Below are positions 44,940 to 55,869 of a stretch of DNA of 64,000 nt, one piece after another (position 1 is the stretch's first letter; the number at the start of each line of letters is the position of its first letter). Below the pieces are notes generated by a model. The model was given only the letters and a program-made list of their open reading frames with translations, had not been told where the DNA came from and did not search any database. Location: the NCBI GenBank assembly GCA_037157565.1, contig JAZHRO010000036.1, positions 15,674,501 through 15,738,500 on the forward strand. Direction: 5' to 3'. The translations under genes and the position numbers were made by a program. Origin of the DNA: Thalassia testudinum (taxonomy: Eukaryota > Streptophyta > Magnoliopsida > Alismatales > Hydrocharitaceae).

Positions 44940-45213
44940 ATTTTACATTGTTTTGCAGGACTAGATTAATGGGATCAAAGTAATCAATGGGTGTTCAAGG
45001 CACACAATGAAATACTCAAACCTTTCTACAAATTGCATGAAGACCAAGGAAGATGGACTAGTGGAGTTTGGTATCCATAAGCACCATTTTACTATTGGTA
45101 ATTTGTTCAATATGGTACATTATTCTTTTTAACCCTTCATTTTTTGATGATTGACAAAAAGGGGGAGAAAAATAAGAAGGAAATAGTCATATTTTTAGGG
45201 GGATCATATATTA
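44940..45213 (+). pseudogene. Protease remnant fused to 3' end of copia J
   Basis: Around 44980-45010 the reading INGCSRHTM is a decayed DSGCSRHM protease motif, and GLVEFGIHKHHFTIGN follows. Within about 50 bp the sequence changes to the AT-rich 3' tail with TGACAAAAAGGGGGAG (45152-45167), which in plant copia elements lies after pol. Integrase, RT and RNase H are therefore deleted. At 45214 the copia sequence ends and the partial LTR of chromovirus I begins, so J also lacks its 3' LTR. Confidence 0.65.
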
Positions 45214-46314
45214 ACGTGGTACCAAGGGGAGTGCATGTTACCTCTTAGTGTAGAGGGGAGCTTGCCGCCCTTCGGGTTGAGACCTGGGGTGGGTTTGGCC
45301 ACTTTGCACCAACTCTGTGGCCCTCGTGTACACTATACCGGAGAGAGCTACTAGTGTAAGGAGGGAGCTAGCCACCCCACGAGGCCCGGGGTTCAGCTAG
45401 CCACCCTACACAGACTTGTTAGGCCCACTGGGCAAACCAGGGTAGTCAGGCGAGGGTACGCGGACTATGGAAGGGCTAGACCCCTGTTTGGTTCTTAAGG
45501 GCTAGACCCCTGTTACTGAGAGGGCTAGGCCCTATGCTGTTTCGTGTTGTACTTTGGGCTTACCCGTTAGTGAAAACGACTGACCCGTGCCAGTGCAAGG
45601 TACCTACCCGTGCGTTTATCGCGTGTGCCGTAGTCACCGTTACGTCTGTCCGTGACCCTGGGGTGGTTGACTGGGTGTAGGATCACCACGGGGGACTCTC
45701 CCGGCCAGGAGAGCACCATGTGTGCCTTCTACTCTTCGGAAAGGACTGCAATCAAGATCGTTCCCACGAGGAACATTCGAGATCAAGAAAGAGATCTGAT
45801 AAATAAACCAAGTAGTGAAAAGGAATACTTAGTTAAAGAAAGTAATTGAAAAACAACAGCTACCTATCCACTTTTACTGCTTTAGTTAGTTGGTTGCCAC
45901 TCTACTCAGCGTTCGCTGACTTTGTGTACTCATAACCCCTTTTCAGGTCCAGTTGTTGAGTAGAATGAGTCTACAGCTGCAAAGGGTGCTAGGCCCAGTA
46001 GAGCCCAGTAGCTGTAGTTCTTTGTTGTACTTTTGTAGCAGTGAGTAGACTCTTGTACCTTTATGTTTTGTACTTTTACATTCTGTACTTTATGTTCCTG
46101 TACCTTGTTACTTTCTACTGTTGTGGTGGTGATAGGTACTGTAGCCGTTTTTAATTCTTTACTGCTGTACCTTTTTACTGTTAGTTGCATAGCATAGTGA
46201 ATGTGGTTTACTTTCCTACTTTTTGGTCATTTCTCATTGGACGACTGGGTCTTGGGATCAGTCGAGTCAGTCCGATCTCGTGTCCTGTAGGGATTCTGGA
46301 ATCGGGTCGTAACA
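45214..46314 (+). mobile_element. Truncated 5' LTR of chromovirus I
   Basis: This matches the last 1.1 kb of the 3' LTR (53036-54139), starting with ACGTGGTACCAAGGGG in both and ending GTCGTAACA. The first 1.7 kb of the LTR, including U3, TATA and the CAGACGTCTG array, is missing. The break against copia J is abrupt. By a rough hand count over the first 400 bp the two LTR copies differ at several percent of sites, mostly transitions, so the element is not recent. Confidence 0.88.
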
Positions 46315-46317
46315 AGA

Positions 46318-46329
46318 TGGTATCAGAGC
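46318..46329 (+). other. Primer-binding site, initiator-Met tRNA, chromovirus I
   Basis: TGGTATCAGAGC, 3 bp after the LTR end. This PBS is normal for plant chromoviruses. Confidence 0.88.
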
Positions 46330-46500
46330 AAGGTCGTCCTAAGAAATGAACCAACTAGCTTGAGAACAACCAATTCACGTGCATGTAACTAGAGTAACCA
46401 CCACAACATATCTTTTGACATCAGTTCTGAGAATTCTTTTGCTGGATGTCCGTTAGAGTTGACGTTGCCTTGTTCTGTTTTTCGCATCTCCATGTAGGAG

Positions 46501-47536
46501 ATGCCTCGACGTGGAGTCCTTGAGGCAGGCCACGGACGTGGTCGGGGATGAGGTCTGAGGGGCAGGCGTGCTAAGCCCGACGTTTCAATGGACCAGCCAC
46601 TTCTTCCAGGCGTTCAAGCCCAAGACCTCGCCCATCTGATACAGGAGATAGTTCGGGAGGAGCTCCACCCGCCTCCACGGGTGCCTCTTCCTGGGGACGT
46701 GGAGGGGGAGTCCTCTGTTGGGACCACGAGATCGACGTAGCGCTAGACGTGGGGGAGGGGGTGGTCCTCCACCGCCCCCACCACACTCTGACACTTCCGA
46801 GCACGAGCTCTCCCTGCCTGGAGGCATGCCCGTTTCCCTACTACAGCGACATTACGAGCTTTTCGGACAGTTCCGGAAGCTAAAGCCCCCCTCCTTCAAG
46901 GGGGATGAGGACCCGATCAAGGCGGAGGACTGGTTAGAGCAAATCGAGAAAGTGTTCGACACCCTTCACCCCCCTGCGGAGTGCCACGTGGCCTTTGCCA
47001 CGTACCAACTGGAGAGCACGGCACACAGGTGGTGGAGGGCGGTCAGAGGTCAGGAGAGGATAGAGCCGATGTGGGACCAATTTGTGACCCTCTTTTGCGA
47101 GCAATACTTCCCGCAGACATGGCAGGATCAGAGGAGGCGGGAGTTCCACACTCTCCACCAAGGGACGATGACTGTTAGCGCGTATCGTACGCATTTTCTG
47201 GAGCTGTCTCGTTTCATTGCGACAGCTGTGGCTACTGAGGAGGAGCACTTATGGAGGTTCACTGAGGAGCTCCGCCCTGCTATTCGGGGGTATGTCAAAC
47301 CCCTGAAGCTTCCCACATTCTTGAGAGTGCTGGAGGCAGCTATGACATATGAGGAGACCAACCCGGCCGCACGTGACACTGATAGCGAACGAAAGAGGCC
47401 CTACCAGCCAGACTACTCACAGGGCTGGCGAGAGAGGAGGCACATGACGCCTGCAGGAGAGCCATCACGCTTTGCAGGGCCATCAGTGGCCTTTGGGGGC
47501 CCCCAACAGGGGCCAGCTGTCAGCACTAGACCCTAA
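46501..47536 (+). pseudogene. Gag of chromovirus I
   Basis: A short start frame at 46501 (MPRRGVLEAGHGRGRG) meets TGA at 46549-46551, where CGA would be the unmutated codon. The large gag frame (46718-47536, 272 codons) is otherwise intact: FGQFRKLKPPSFKGDEDPIK, the retrotransposon gag core with AEDWLEQIEKVF, ATYQLESTAHRWWRAV and FLELSRFI, and an Arg/Pro-rich tail. It forms the particle shell. The stop at 47534-47536 and a frame change separate it from the zinc knuckle. Confidence 0.88.
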
Positions 47537-48333
47537 CCCAGCCGTCAATAGGGACCTACCAAGGCGGGAGTCGAGTTCCCCTCTGCTACCAGTGTGGCCA
47601 GCCGGGCCACATCAGGAGGGACTACTCGTCTAGGGCCGGAGCGCAGCAGATGCTCCCCACACCGAGCGTTGGAGGATGAGCAAGAGGCCGTGGTTCCCAG
47701 GCGTGTGGGGGAGAATAGCAGTTGCGGGGAGGGTACCGGCCAGCGGCTACCCATCCGACGTAGAGTGTGGCTGCTTCTTCTACACCGAGAGTTGAGGGGC
47801 GTATCAATGCCCTAACACACAAAGACGCCAGAGCTTCAGGTTCAGTGGTCGCAGGTATGGTTACAATTTCCGGCAAACTAGTTTACACACTTTTTGATTC
47901 CGACGCCATGCATTCGTTTGTTGCTGCAAGTTTTGCTGTCAGTTTAGGACAGGTCTGTGTGTTGTTAGAGGATCCATTTGTGATCAGAGGTCCGGGTGGT
48001 CAGCTGTTTGTAGCTGAGGAGGTTTACACAGACTGCGAGGTCAGTGTTGGGGGACACAGCCTCCCCGCTAACCTGATTATGATACCGATGGAGGACTTTG
48101 GTGTGATTTTGGGAATGGATTGGTTGTTTGCTTACCATGCTTTGGTAGACTATTTTGAGAGGAAGATCGTCTTCTCCATACCGGAGATGCCTTCTTCTGA
48201 GTTTCATGGACAACCGGTGGACGGAGGCTTCAGGTGCATTTCTGCACTTCGGGCGGCGAGACTTTTGGGCCAGGGGTGTAAGGGGTTTCTAGCTTGTGTA
48301 GTGGCAGAGCCCAGCCTCGTGGCAGACTTTTAG
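47537..48333 (+). pseudogene. Zinc knuckle and protease of chromovirus I
   Basis: The knuckle at 47584-47625 reads CYQCGQPGHIRRDY: the last zinc ligand Cys has become Tyr (G-to-A change). The protease follows in the same frame. The frame starting at 47767 has the active-site region YTLFDSDAMHSFVAASFA, where the catalytic DSG triad is DSD, also a G-to-A change, and FGVILGMDWL as the C-terminal hallmark of the RVP_2 family. A TAG stop at 48331-48333 interrupts the link to RT. The protease is expected to be inactive. Confidence 0.88.
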
Positions 48334-49016
48334 AGCATCCTGGTGGTCAGAGAGTACACCGACGTGTTTCCAGAGGAGCTGCTAGGACTACCGCCCAAGC
48401 GTGAGATTGAGTTTGAGATCTCACTGGTACTGAGGACCAGCCCCATTTCTACAGCACCTTACAAGATGGCACCACTTGAGCTGCGAGAGCTCAAGTCCCA
48501 GTTGCAGGACCTATTGGAGAAGGGCTTTGTGAGGCCCAGTGCATCTCCCTGGGGAGCCCCGGTGTTATTTGTGAAGAAGGATGGTATCCTATGCCTTTGT
48601 GTGGACTACAAACAGCAAAATAGGGTCACCATCAAGAACAGGTATCCGCTGCCGAGAATCGATGATTTGTTTGACCAGTTGCGATGTGCTACGGTATTCT
48701 CCAAGATAGATTTGAGATCTGGCTACCACCAGTTGAGGATTAGGGAGACTGACGTCTCCAAGACAGCTTTCCATACCCGATACGGATACTACGAGTTTTT
48801 GGTCATGCCGTTTGGGCTAACCAACGCCCCACTACTTTCATAGATTTGATGAATCGGGTGTTCAGACCATATCTGGATTAGTTTGTGGTGGTATTTATTA
48901 ATGATGTGCTCATTTACTCGCGGGATCAGGCATAGCACGGATAGCACTTGCGGATGGTTCTGGACACGTTGAGATGACGTAGGCTATATGCCAAATATAG
49001 CAAGTGCGAGTTTTGG
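48334..49016 (+). pseudogene. Reverse transcriptase of chromovirus I
   Basis: The first part (48343-48830) is well kept: [72 protein letters not shown] and [13 protein letters not shown] 1-bp loss at about 48829-48831 shifts the frame. The downstream part then has TAG at four codon-scale steps after LD, in the RDQA segment and beyond, plus TGA near 48975. The catalytic box reads FINDVLIYS, so the first Asp of the DD pair is Asn. It would copy element RNA into cDNA if intact. Confidence 0.88.
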
Positions 49017-49706
49017 TTGAGGCAGGTGACCTTCTTAGGTCATGTGATTTCAGGGGATGGATTGGCTGTGGACCCAGCCAAGGTAAAGGCAGTGCTCAGG
49101 TGGGAGAGACCGCATACAGTGACAGAGATTCGCAGTTTCTTGGGACTAGCAGGCTATTACCGATGGTTTATCAGGGGTTTCTCACAGATTGTGCATCCTA
49201 TGACTCGGTTGAGCCAGAAGGACGTGCCCTTTGCTTGGACAGACGCTTGTGAAGCGTGTTTCCAAGAGTTAAAGGAGAGGCTGATTTCGGCTCCTGTGCT
49301 TACCATCCCAGACAGTAGTGGTGGTTTCGTTGTGTACACGGACGCTTCTTTGCAGGGGTTAGGGGGTGTGCTCATGCAGCGGGGTTACGTTGTCGCTTAC
49401 GCTTCGTGGCAACTGAAGCCCCATGAGCATAGCTACCCTACCCACGACTTAGAGCTGGCAGCTGTTGTCTTCGCACTGAAGACATGGAGGCACTACCTAT
49501 ACAGTGAGCCTTTTGAGATATTCACAGATCATAAAAGCCTCAGGTATTTGTTTGATCAGAAGGAGCTTAACATGAGACAGAAATGTTGGTTAAAGCTCCT
49601 GAAGGACTATGACTACAGCATCTCCTACCATCAGAGGAAGGCCAACGTGGTGGCTGACGCCTTGATCCGAAAGGTGCCCGCCCACTTGGCCAGCTTACAG
49701 GCATAG
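49017..49706 (+). pseudogene. RNase H-like and connection domain of chromovirus I
   Basis: An uninterrupted 229-codon frame. It begins with the end of RT ([35 protein letters not shown]) and continues into the RNase H domain: [57 protein letters not shown] and [12 protein letters not shown]. The catalytic Asp-Glu-Asp positions ([18 protein letters not shown]) are present. RNase H removes the RNA strand during reverse transcription. This is the best preserved pol segment. Confidence 0.9.
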
Positions 49707-50735
49707 AGTTGGAGGCTTACGGAGGACTTAGGCAGTTGGCGAACCCTAGCATTACAGGGGCACTATGGGGCAGTGACATGACAAATGAGACCAGAGCTGA
49801 TAGATCGCATCATTATAGGACAGATAACAGACACGTACCTGCAGTCATTGCGAGATAGAGTACTGTCAGGGGACCCAGGAGACTTCTCCTTTATAGATGA
49901 GGTGCTGCGTATGAGGGGACGTTTGTGCGTTCCCAGAGATGAGGAGTTGTTGAGAGAGCTCTTGACTGAGGCACACGGGTCCAGGTTCACCATACATCCC
50001 AGGAACACAACGATGTATCATGATTTGAGACGTGACTTTTGGTGGAGGGGGATGAAGCAGGATGTAGGTGAGTTCGTGCAGCAGTGCTTGGTGTGCCAGC
50101 AGGTGAAGGCCGAGCATCAGAGGCCTGCAGAACCATTACAGCCACTTCCCGTGCCAGAGTGGAAGTGGGAGAGCATCACCATGGACTTGGTGGTGGGCTT
50201 GCCCATTACCCAGCGAGGACACGACGCAGTCTGGGTGATTGTAGACAGATTGACGAAGACAGCACGTTTCTTGCCGTTCTGAGTCACTTTGGGACCAATG
50301 CAGTTGGCAGAGAAGTATATTCGTGACGTGGTATGTCTGCACGGAGTTCCACGTGAGATTGTATCCGATCAGGATACCCGTTTTACATCCCAGTTTTGGG
50401 TTGAGTTTCAGCAGGCTTTGGGGACACAGTTGAGGTTTAGTATAGCGTACCACCCCCAGACGGACGGACAGTCAGAGCACACGATACAGACACTTAAGGA
50501 CCTTTTACGTGCCTATGTACTGGACTGGAGGGGCTCTTGGGAGGAGCACTTGCCCATGGCAAAGTTTGCATATAATAATAGTTATCACTCGAGCATAGGC
50601 ATGGCACCCTATGAGGCTCTGTACGGATGGAGGTGTACTGCGCCCTTGAGTTGGGTTGAGGTGGGGACCAAGTGGGAGGTTGGCCCCCGGCTAATCCGGC
50701 AGAGTCAGGAGGTGATTGAGCAGATTCACAGATGA
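49707..50735 (+). pseudogene. Integrase of chromovirus I
   Basis: The HHCC zinc-binding domain is complete (EAHGSRFTIHPRNTTMYHDLRR ... CLVCQQVKA, about 49969-50110). The core follows with SITMDLVVGLP and VDRLTKTARFLPF, TGA at 50280-50282, then IVSDQDTRFTSQFW and HPQTDGQSEHTIQTLKDLLR, so all three DDE residues are there. A second TGA at 50733-50735 breaks the C-terminal part. Apart from the stops the sequence is well kept. Integration into DNA is the family function. Confidence 0.9.
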
Positions 50736-51272
50736 CTTCGCACTGTCAGGAGAAGACAGAAGAGTTATGCCGATCGGAGGTGCAGAGAGTTACAGTTCGA
50801 GGTTGGGGATCACGTCTTTCTATGCGTTTCACCCTTGAAGGGCCTGCAGCGTTTTGGGGTGAAAGGGAAGTTCGCGTCGAGGCTTGTAGGGCCCTTTGAG
50901 GTCCTGGAGTAGGTAGAACTCGTTGCTTACAGGCTTGCCCTTCCTCCCCAGCTTTCTGGTGTGCATGACGTGTTCCACGTGTCCAACCTCAGGGAGTACG
51001 TCACCGATCCAAGTCACGTTCTGAGCCACGAGAGTGTCGAGGTGGGTGACGACCTGACCTACCTCGAGCGACCAGTGCAGATACTAGACAGAGCCGTCTA
51101 GAGTTTGAGACGAAAGCAGGTACCGCTGGTGAAGGTCATGTGGAGGAGCCAGAGGTATGAGGAGGCTACCTGGGAGCCTGAGGCAGCGATGCGAGAGCGG
51201 TACCCGGAGCTTTTTGAGGATACGACTTTTCAAACTGGCTTCGGTTCCTTTAAGTTTGTTATGCGTATATAG
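50736..51272 (+). pseudogene. Integrase C-terminus and chromodomain-like tail of chromovirus I
   Basis: In the same frame as the integrase come GPFEVLE, a TAG, then VHDVFHVSNLREYVTDPSHVL (GPY/F-type region). A TAG near 51100 follows, and then VPLVKVMWRSQRYEEATWEPEAAM and RERYPELFE. The last part is the chromodomain-like motif (CHD_CR) of plant Tekay/Del chromoviruses, which is thought to guide insertion into heterochromatin. The long LTR agrees with this lineage. Confidence 0.82.
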
Positions 51273-51385
51273 TTCTTTTTTCGCACCCTAGCTAGCTCAA
51301 GTTTCAAGGACAAAAATTCCTTTAAGTTTATTATGATGTTAAGACCTGTGCTGTTTGAGCCTTTTAAGACATCTAGACTGTCAGC

Positions 51386-52269
51386 CAGACGTCTGGTCAG
51401 ACGTCTGGACATCTTCCCAGAAGTCTGGAAATCAAAAATTTTGAGTATGAGCTTGCATCTACGCGCGGGCTGCGCACAAACAGTACTCTCGTTTTCCTCC
51501 TCTCTCTCTTTCCCCCTCCAGCGAACCCTAACCCTCACCCTTATAAAGCACCCCTCCTCCTCTCTCGTTCTCCTCACTTCACAGCCATCAGCCGCTTCTG
51601 CCCTTCCCCTTCACCCCAACGCAAGCGAGAGAGCGCAAGAGCAGCGTCGAGGAGGAGCGACGTGAGGAAAGGAGGAGGAGAGTGAGCTCGCGAGCTCGTG
51701 TGGGAGCTCACCGGGAGTGCACGGCCAGAGCAGCACATGCACGAAGAGGAGTGCGTCAAGGGAGTCCTCCCCAACACTGCTGTAGCCGGAGCTGTAGGTA
51801 AGGGGGCGAGGCGCGGCCATGCGCGGTGCGAGTGAGCGGAAGCAGGTTCTGGTTTTGGGTTTTTCCCAGAATCAGACGTCTAGAGTGACGTCCAGACGAC
51901 GGTGTGGACGTCTGGAGGTGGTTCCAGACGTCTGAGGAGAGAGCTTCGCGAAGGTACGTCCTCTTTATGGATACGGCCATGCAGGCCGCTCCACAGGCAC
52001 CCTTTTGCATACCTATTTTGAGAAGATTCAGTGGATGCGTGCAAGATTTACTTCGGGAAGGCACGGGACATGCCCTCCCACGCATTTCAGACGTCTGGGG
52101 AGCTTACCAAACGACTTGAAGCATTTCCAAATGTCCGGAGATGTGGTCAGATGTCTGGAGCTGGGTCTAGATGGTCCAGAAGAGTTCCTGGACGTCTAAG
52201 GGTGGATGCAGAGACTGAGGTACGATACTGGACACTTTTAAGACGTCTAGAAGTTGTTCCAGACGTCCG
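51386..52269. repeat. CAGACGTCTG-type palindromes in chromovirus I LTR
   Basis: A first pair at 51386-51395 (inside the 12-bp palindrome CCAGACGTCTGG) and 51398-51407, then a second group at 51872-52269 with about eight full, partial or one-base variants (GGACGTCTGG, CAGACGTCTG, CAGATGTCTGG, CAGACGTCCG). The same word is arrayed in the copia LTR at 10315-10838. Confidence 0.8.
51541..51549 (+). promoter_or_regulatory. TATA box of chromovirus I LTR
   Basis: TTATAAAGC after a pyrimidine-rich stretch. Two perfect CAGACGTCTG palindromes lie about 135-155 bp upstream. Confidence 0.55.
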
Positions 52270-54718
52270 ATTTTGCATCAGTAACCCTGTTTTGACCTGT
52301 TTAGGGTCCATTTGAGGTCCGTTTTACGTAAATGAGATACCGATGTTTTCCTTGTGAGTTCCTCTACTTGTTAGAAGGCTTTCCATACTGTTCTGATAAT
52401 TTCCCTGTGATTGTTCCTTGTTATAGGACTTCATTCTGTTGCAGGTTCGGGGCTTGCTGAGGCATGTGAGCCTGCCGTTCAAGCTCCCAATACTCCTGGG
52501 TTTACTGGTAGAGTAGCTTCCCCTAATTAAATTATAACCCTGAATGCATGTGTGGTATGAATGATTAGACCCTAGGATGCGGCATGAATCCTAGGACGAG
52601 AAATACTTGAAATGTCTGTATGAGTGAATAAATTGCAATCTTGAATGAGTAGACAGAGATTTCAAACTGCTGCCTGTAAATGAGCCAAAGTTGCCTGTGA
52701 ATTATGAATAACCTGTGCTAGTTAGCAGTTGCATGTGACCTTCCTGTTGTATACGTTAAATGAATTAATACGAGCAGCATGTGTATAAAGCTGAGAATGG
52801 TAATGTGAATGATAGAAATATGAATTACCTGTGTATAACCTTAGTATGGAAATGTGAACGATAGAAATACAAGTTGCATGTGTCTAACTTGAGAATGGAA
52901 ATGGAAATGATGAAACCTGGTATGGAATGGCATGAGGCATATGAGCATGAACCCTAAGGGGGAATAGGAGTAGAGCTCCTAGAAATAAATGGAATGGATC
53001 TGGAAATGCGTTGGGAAGTGCGCTGGCCATTGAGTACGTGGTACCAAGGGGAGCGCATGTTACCTCTTAGTGTAGAGGGGAGCTTGCCGCCCTTCGGGTT
53101 GAGACCCGGGGTGGGTTTGGCCAGTTTGCACCAACTCTGTGGCCCTCGTGTACACTGTACCAGGGAGAGCTACTAGTGTAGGGAGGGAGCTAGCCACCCC
53201 ACGGGGCCCAGAGTTCAGCTAGCCACCCTACACTGACTTGTTAGACCCACTGGGCAAACCAGGGTAGTCAAGAGAGGGTGCGCGAACTGTGGAAGGGTAA
53301 GACCCTGTTTGGTTCTTAGGGGCTAGACCCCTGTTACTGAGAGGGCTAGGCCCTATACTGTTCCGTGCTGTACTTTGGGCGCACCCGTTAGCGAAAATGA
53401 CTAACCGGGTGCCAATGCGGGGTAGCTACCCATGCGTTTATCGCACATGCCGTAGTCATCGTTACGTCTGTCCGTGACCCTGAGGTGGTTGACTGGGTGT
53501 AGGATCACCACGGGGGACTCTCCCGGCCAGGAGAGCACCACATGTGCCTTCTACTCTTCGGAAAAGACTGCAATCAAGATCATTCCCACGAGGAACATTC
53601 GAGATCAAGAAAGAGATCTGATAAATAAACCAAGTGGTGAAAAGGAATAATTAGTTAAAGAAAGTAATTGAAAAATAACAGCTACCTGTCCACTTTTACT
53701 GCTTTAGTTAGTTGGTTGCCACTCTACTCAGTGTTCACTGACTTTGTGTACTCATAACCTCTTTTTAGGTCCAGGTGTTGAGTAGCCCGAGTCTACGGCT
53801 GTAGAGGGTGCTGGGCTCAGTAGAGCCCAGTAGCTATAATTCTTTGTTGTACTCCTTTTGTAGTAGTGAGTAGACTCTTATACCTTTATGTTCTATACTT
53901 TTATGTTCTGTACTTTATGTTCCAGTACCTTGTTACTTTCTACTGTTGTGGTGGTGATAGATACTGTAGCTGTTTTTACTTCTTTACTGCTATACCTTTT
54001 TACTGTTAGTTGCATAGCATAGTGAATGTGGTTTACTTTCCTACTTTTTGGTTATTTCTCGTTGGACGACTGGGTCTTGGGATCAGTCGAGTCGGAACGG
54101 TCTCGTGTCCTATAGGGATTCGAGAACCGGGTCGTAACACCGACCGTGGAAGGTGTCTTAAGGGGTCCCATCTTCTGGCCAATCAAGTAATTCAAGGGTT
54201 GGTTTAACCCAATCATATTTTGGGGAGCCAAGATTAGGTCTAATTAGGGTTTACACTATAAGGACTAGCTTAATTTCTGATGACTCTATTATTATTAGTG
54301 TTAATTATATCAATTAGAGTCAATTTCGAGGGCACATGTGCATTAATATCACGATACAAAGGGTTTGAAAGCATTGCATGCACTCTGCATTATTTTATGT
54401 TAACATTGCTTAGAGTTAAGGTTTAATGACTTGTTATACAACTGCATATTGAAATAAGTCTCAGATGATCCATCGGACCATATGGATGGATCCGGATTGA
54501 CAAACGGAGTCCAATGGACTCAAAATCACCTTAATCCGACTTCCATAGCGCCCACAATAAGACTTAGAATTTCTGACTGTCGCCATGTGTCGCCTACAGC
54601 GGCCTCTAACAGCGTTCGCATCTTCTCTTCATCACGTGCTTGTATGATCTCGGCCACAAGATCCGTATCCAATGACTATGGAGGCAGCAGCCAGTAGCAC
54701 ATCTGCATGACAATCCAC

Positions 54719-54789
54719 GGGCGTGGCGCAACGGTTAGCACCTCTACCCACAAGCAACGGGCGCGCGTTTGAGACTTCGCAGGGGGCCC
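54719..54789 (+). other. tRNA-like module with A-box and B-box in LTR G2
   Basis: The A-box-like TGGCGCAACGGTTAGCACC (54724-54742) is close to consensus. The B-box-like GCGTTTGAGACTTCGC (54765-54780) is weaker. The module aligns along its length with the minus-strand module of LTR A (575-640), sharing GCGCA, TAGCACCTC and CAAGCAA. It resembles the head of a tRNA-derived SINE. It keeps the same orientation relative to its LTR as in A. Confidence 0.55.
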
Positions 54790-55126
54790 AAATCTGCTTC
54801 ACGTGAGTGACCATCGGATCTCCATTGAGCAGTTCTGAAGCGGCTAAGTGGTGCGCTCTCATGCGCTGGATGCACGCGATCCGACACCTCATCCTACGCG
54901 TGCCTAAGGCACGATCCTAAGCATGCGATTGCACGGGATCTCAACTGTTGATCACTAATCGAACAGCTTCCAGAGCAAGCACACGGATCACGGATGTCCA
55001 ACCACTGTTCACATGTGCTCGCCAGTGGGAGGGTGAGTTGGGCTATAGCAACACTAACAGCGGAGCTACAGCGACATCCTTGCTATCGCTAATTGGTCTA
55101 TGCCTATTTTAGCTCTCTCTCTTCCA

Positions 55127-55136
55127 CTATAAAGAG
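55127..55136 (+). promoter_or_regulatory. TATA box of LTR G2
   Basis: CTATAAAGAG at the expected U3/R place of the plus-strand LTR. Confidence 0.55.
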
Positions 55137-55869
55137 ACCTATGGACCTCCATTACAATGGTATCTCTTCCTAGATTCTACCTAGCACATGTCCACATCCT
55201 TTGAGCTTCAAAGGGTGCCCCCGGAGTCGCTGAGTCGCTTACGGAAGTCCCTCCACCACCATGGCTATCTCAATGCTCTTCCCGCACTTGCTTCTCCTTA
55301 GCTATAGTTTGCATTTCCTTAAGCATTCATATATTTGTATTTGTATTACACTTGCTCCATAATTTAAAGAAGTGATTTAGTTTATTTTATGATGCTTTGA
55401 TGCCTTTAGAGTGATTTCCTACTTAGTTCATGTTACGCTATTATGTTCATTTCCATGATGCATGATTTTGCCAAACTGTAATTACGAACTTCACTCTACC
55501 GCGAATCATTTTCTAACCCTATACTCTCTCTCTCTCTTTCTTCTCTTTTCACAAGCAAACAGGATAAGATATCATGTGACACTAAGTGATTAATCGATCT
55601 GATTTCACGTCTCCTCATGTTCGACACTTGCACTTACTTCGATTATTCTCTTTAAAATTGATGCCGTAAACACTTGCTACAACATACGAATTATCTAAAC
55701 GTGTTTTTCGACGTCCATTGCTTGTATTGTGAGGGTGGGTATTCTCTAATCTGTCTTCTCTCTCTCATCTACTTAAATTCTTCTGGTGTATGCAAGGTAG
55801 AAGATCTCTAAACCCTAATTTGATGCCACCTTTAGAGAGAAATCCTAAGAGAAGATTTGTTTTTTTCTT

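Larger units (their letters stand above)
51337..54139 (+). mobile_element. 3' LTR of chromovirus I
   Basis: A 2.8-kb LTR starting TGTTAAGACCT and ending GGGTCGTAACA, an imperfect 11-bp terminal inverted repeat (9 of 11). The upstream TTCAAGGACAAAAATTCC is the usual chromovirus 3' motif, but the purine tract is poor. TATA is at 51541. Arrays of CAGACGTCTG lie on both sides of it. The last 1.1 kb matches the truncated 5' LTR. The target duplication cannot be tested because the 5' LTR end is missing. Confidence 0.88.
54290..55790 (+). mobile_element. G-family LTR (G2), plus orientation
   Basis: Related to G1 (about 32840-34660) and more distantly to LTR A. It has the TATA box at 55127-55136 and the U5 motif CATGTTCGACACTTG (55618-55632), followed by a plus-strand gag fragment, so it acts as a 5' LTR. 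No tRNA-Asp PBS can be recognised after its end. 54140-54290 is unassigned flank. Boundaries are approximate. Confidence 0.6.

Noticed and set aside
46571..47379. Antisense frames over chromovirus gag
   Set aside because: Shadows of the strong gag frame on the plus strand.
54719..54789. Functional tRNA gene
   Set aside because: The A-box is good but the acceptor and anticodon stems do not pair properly and the B-box is off consensus; reported as a tRNA-like module instead.
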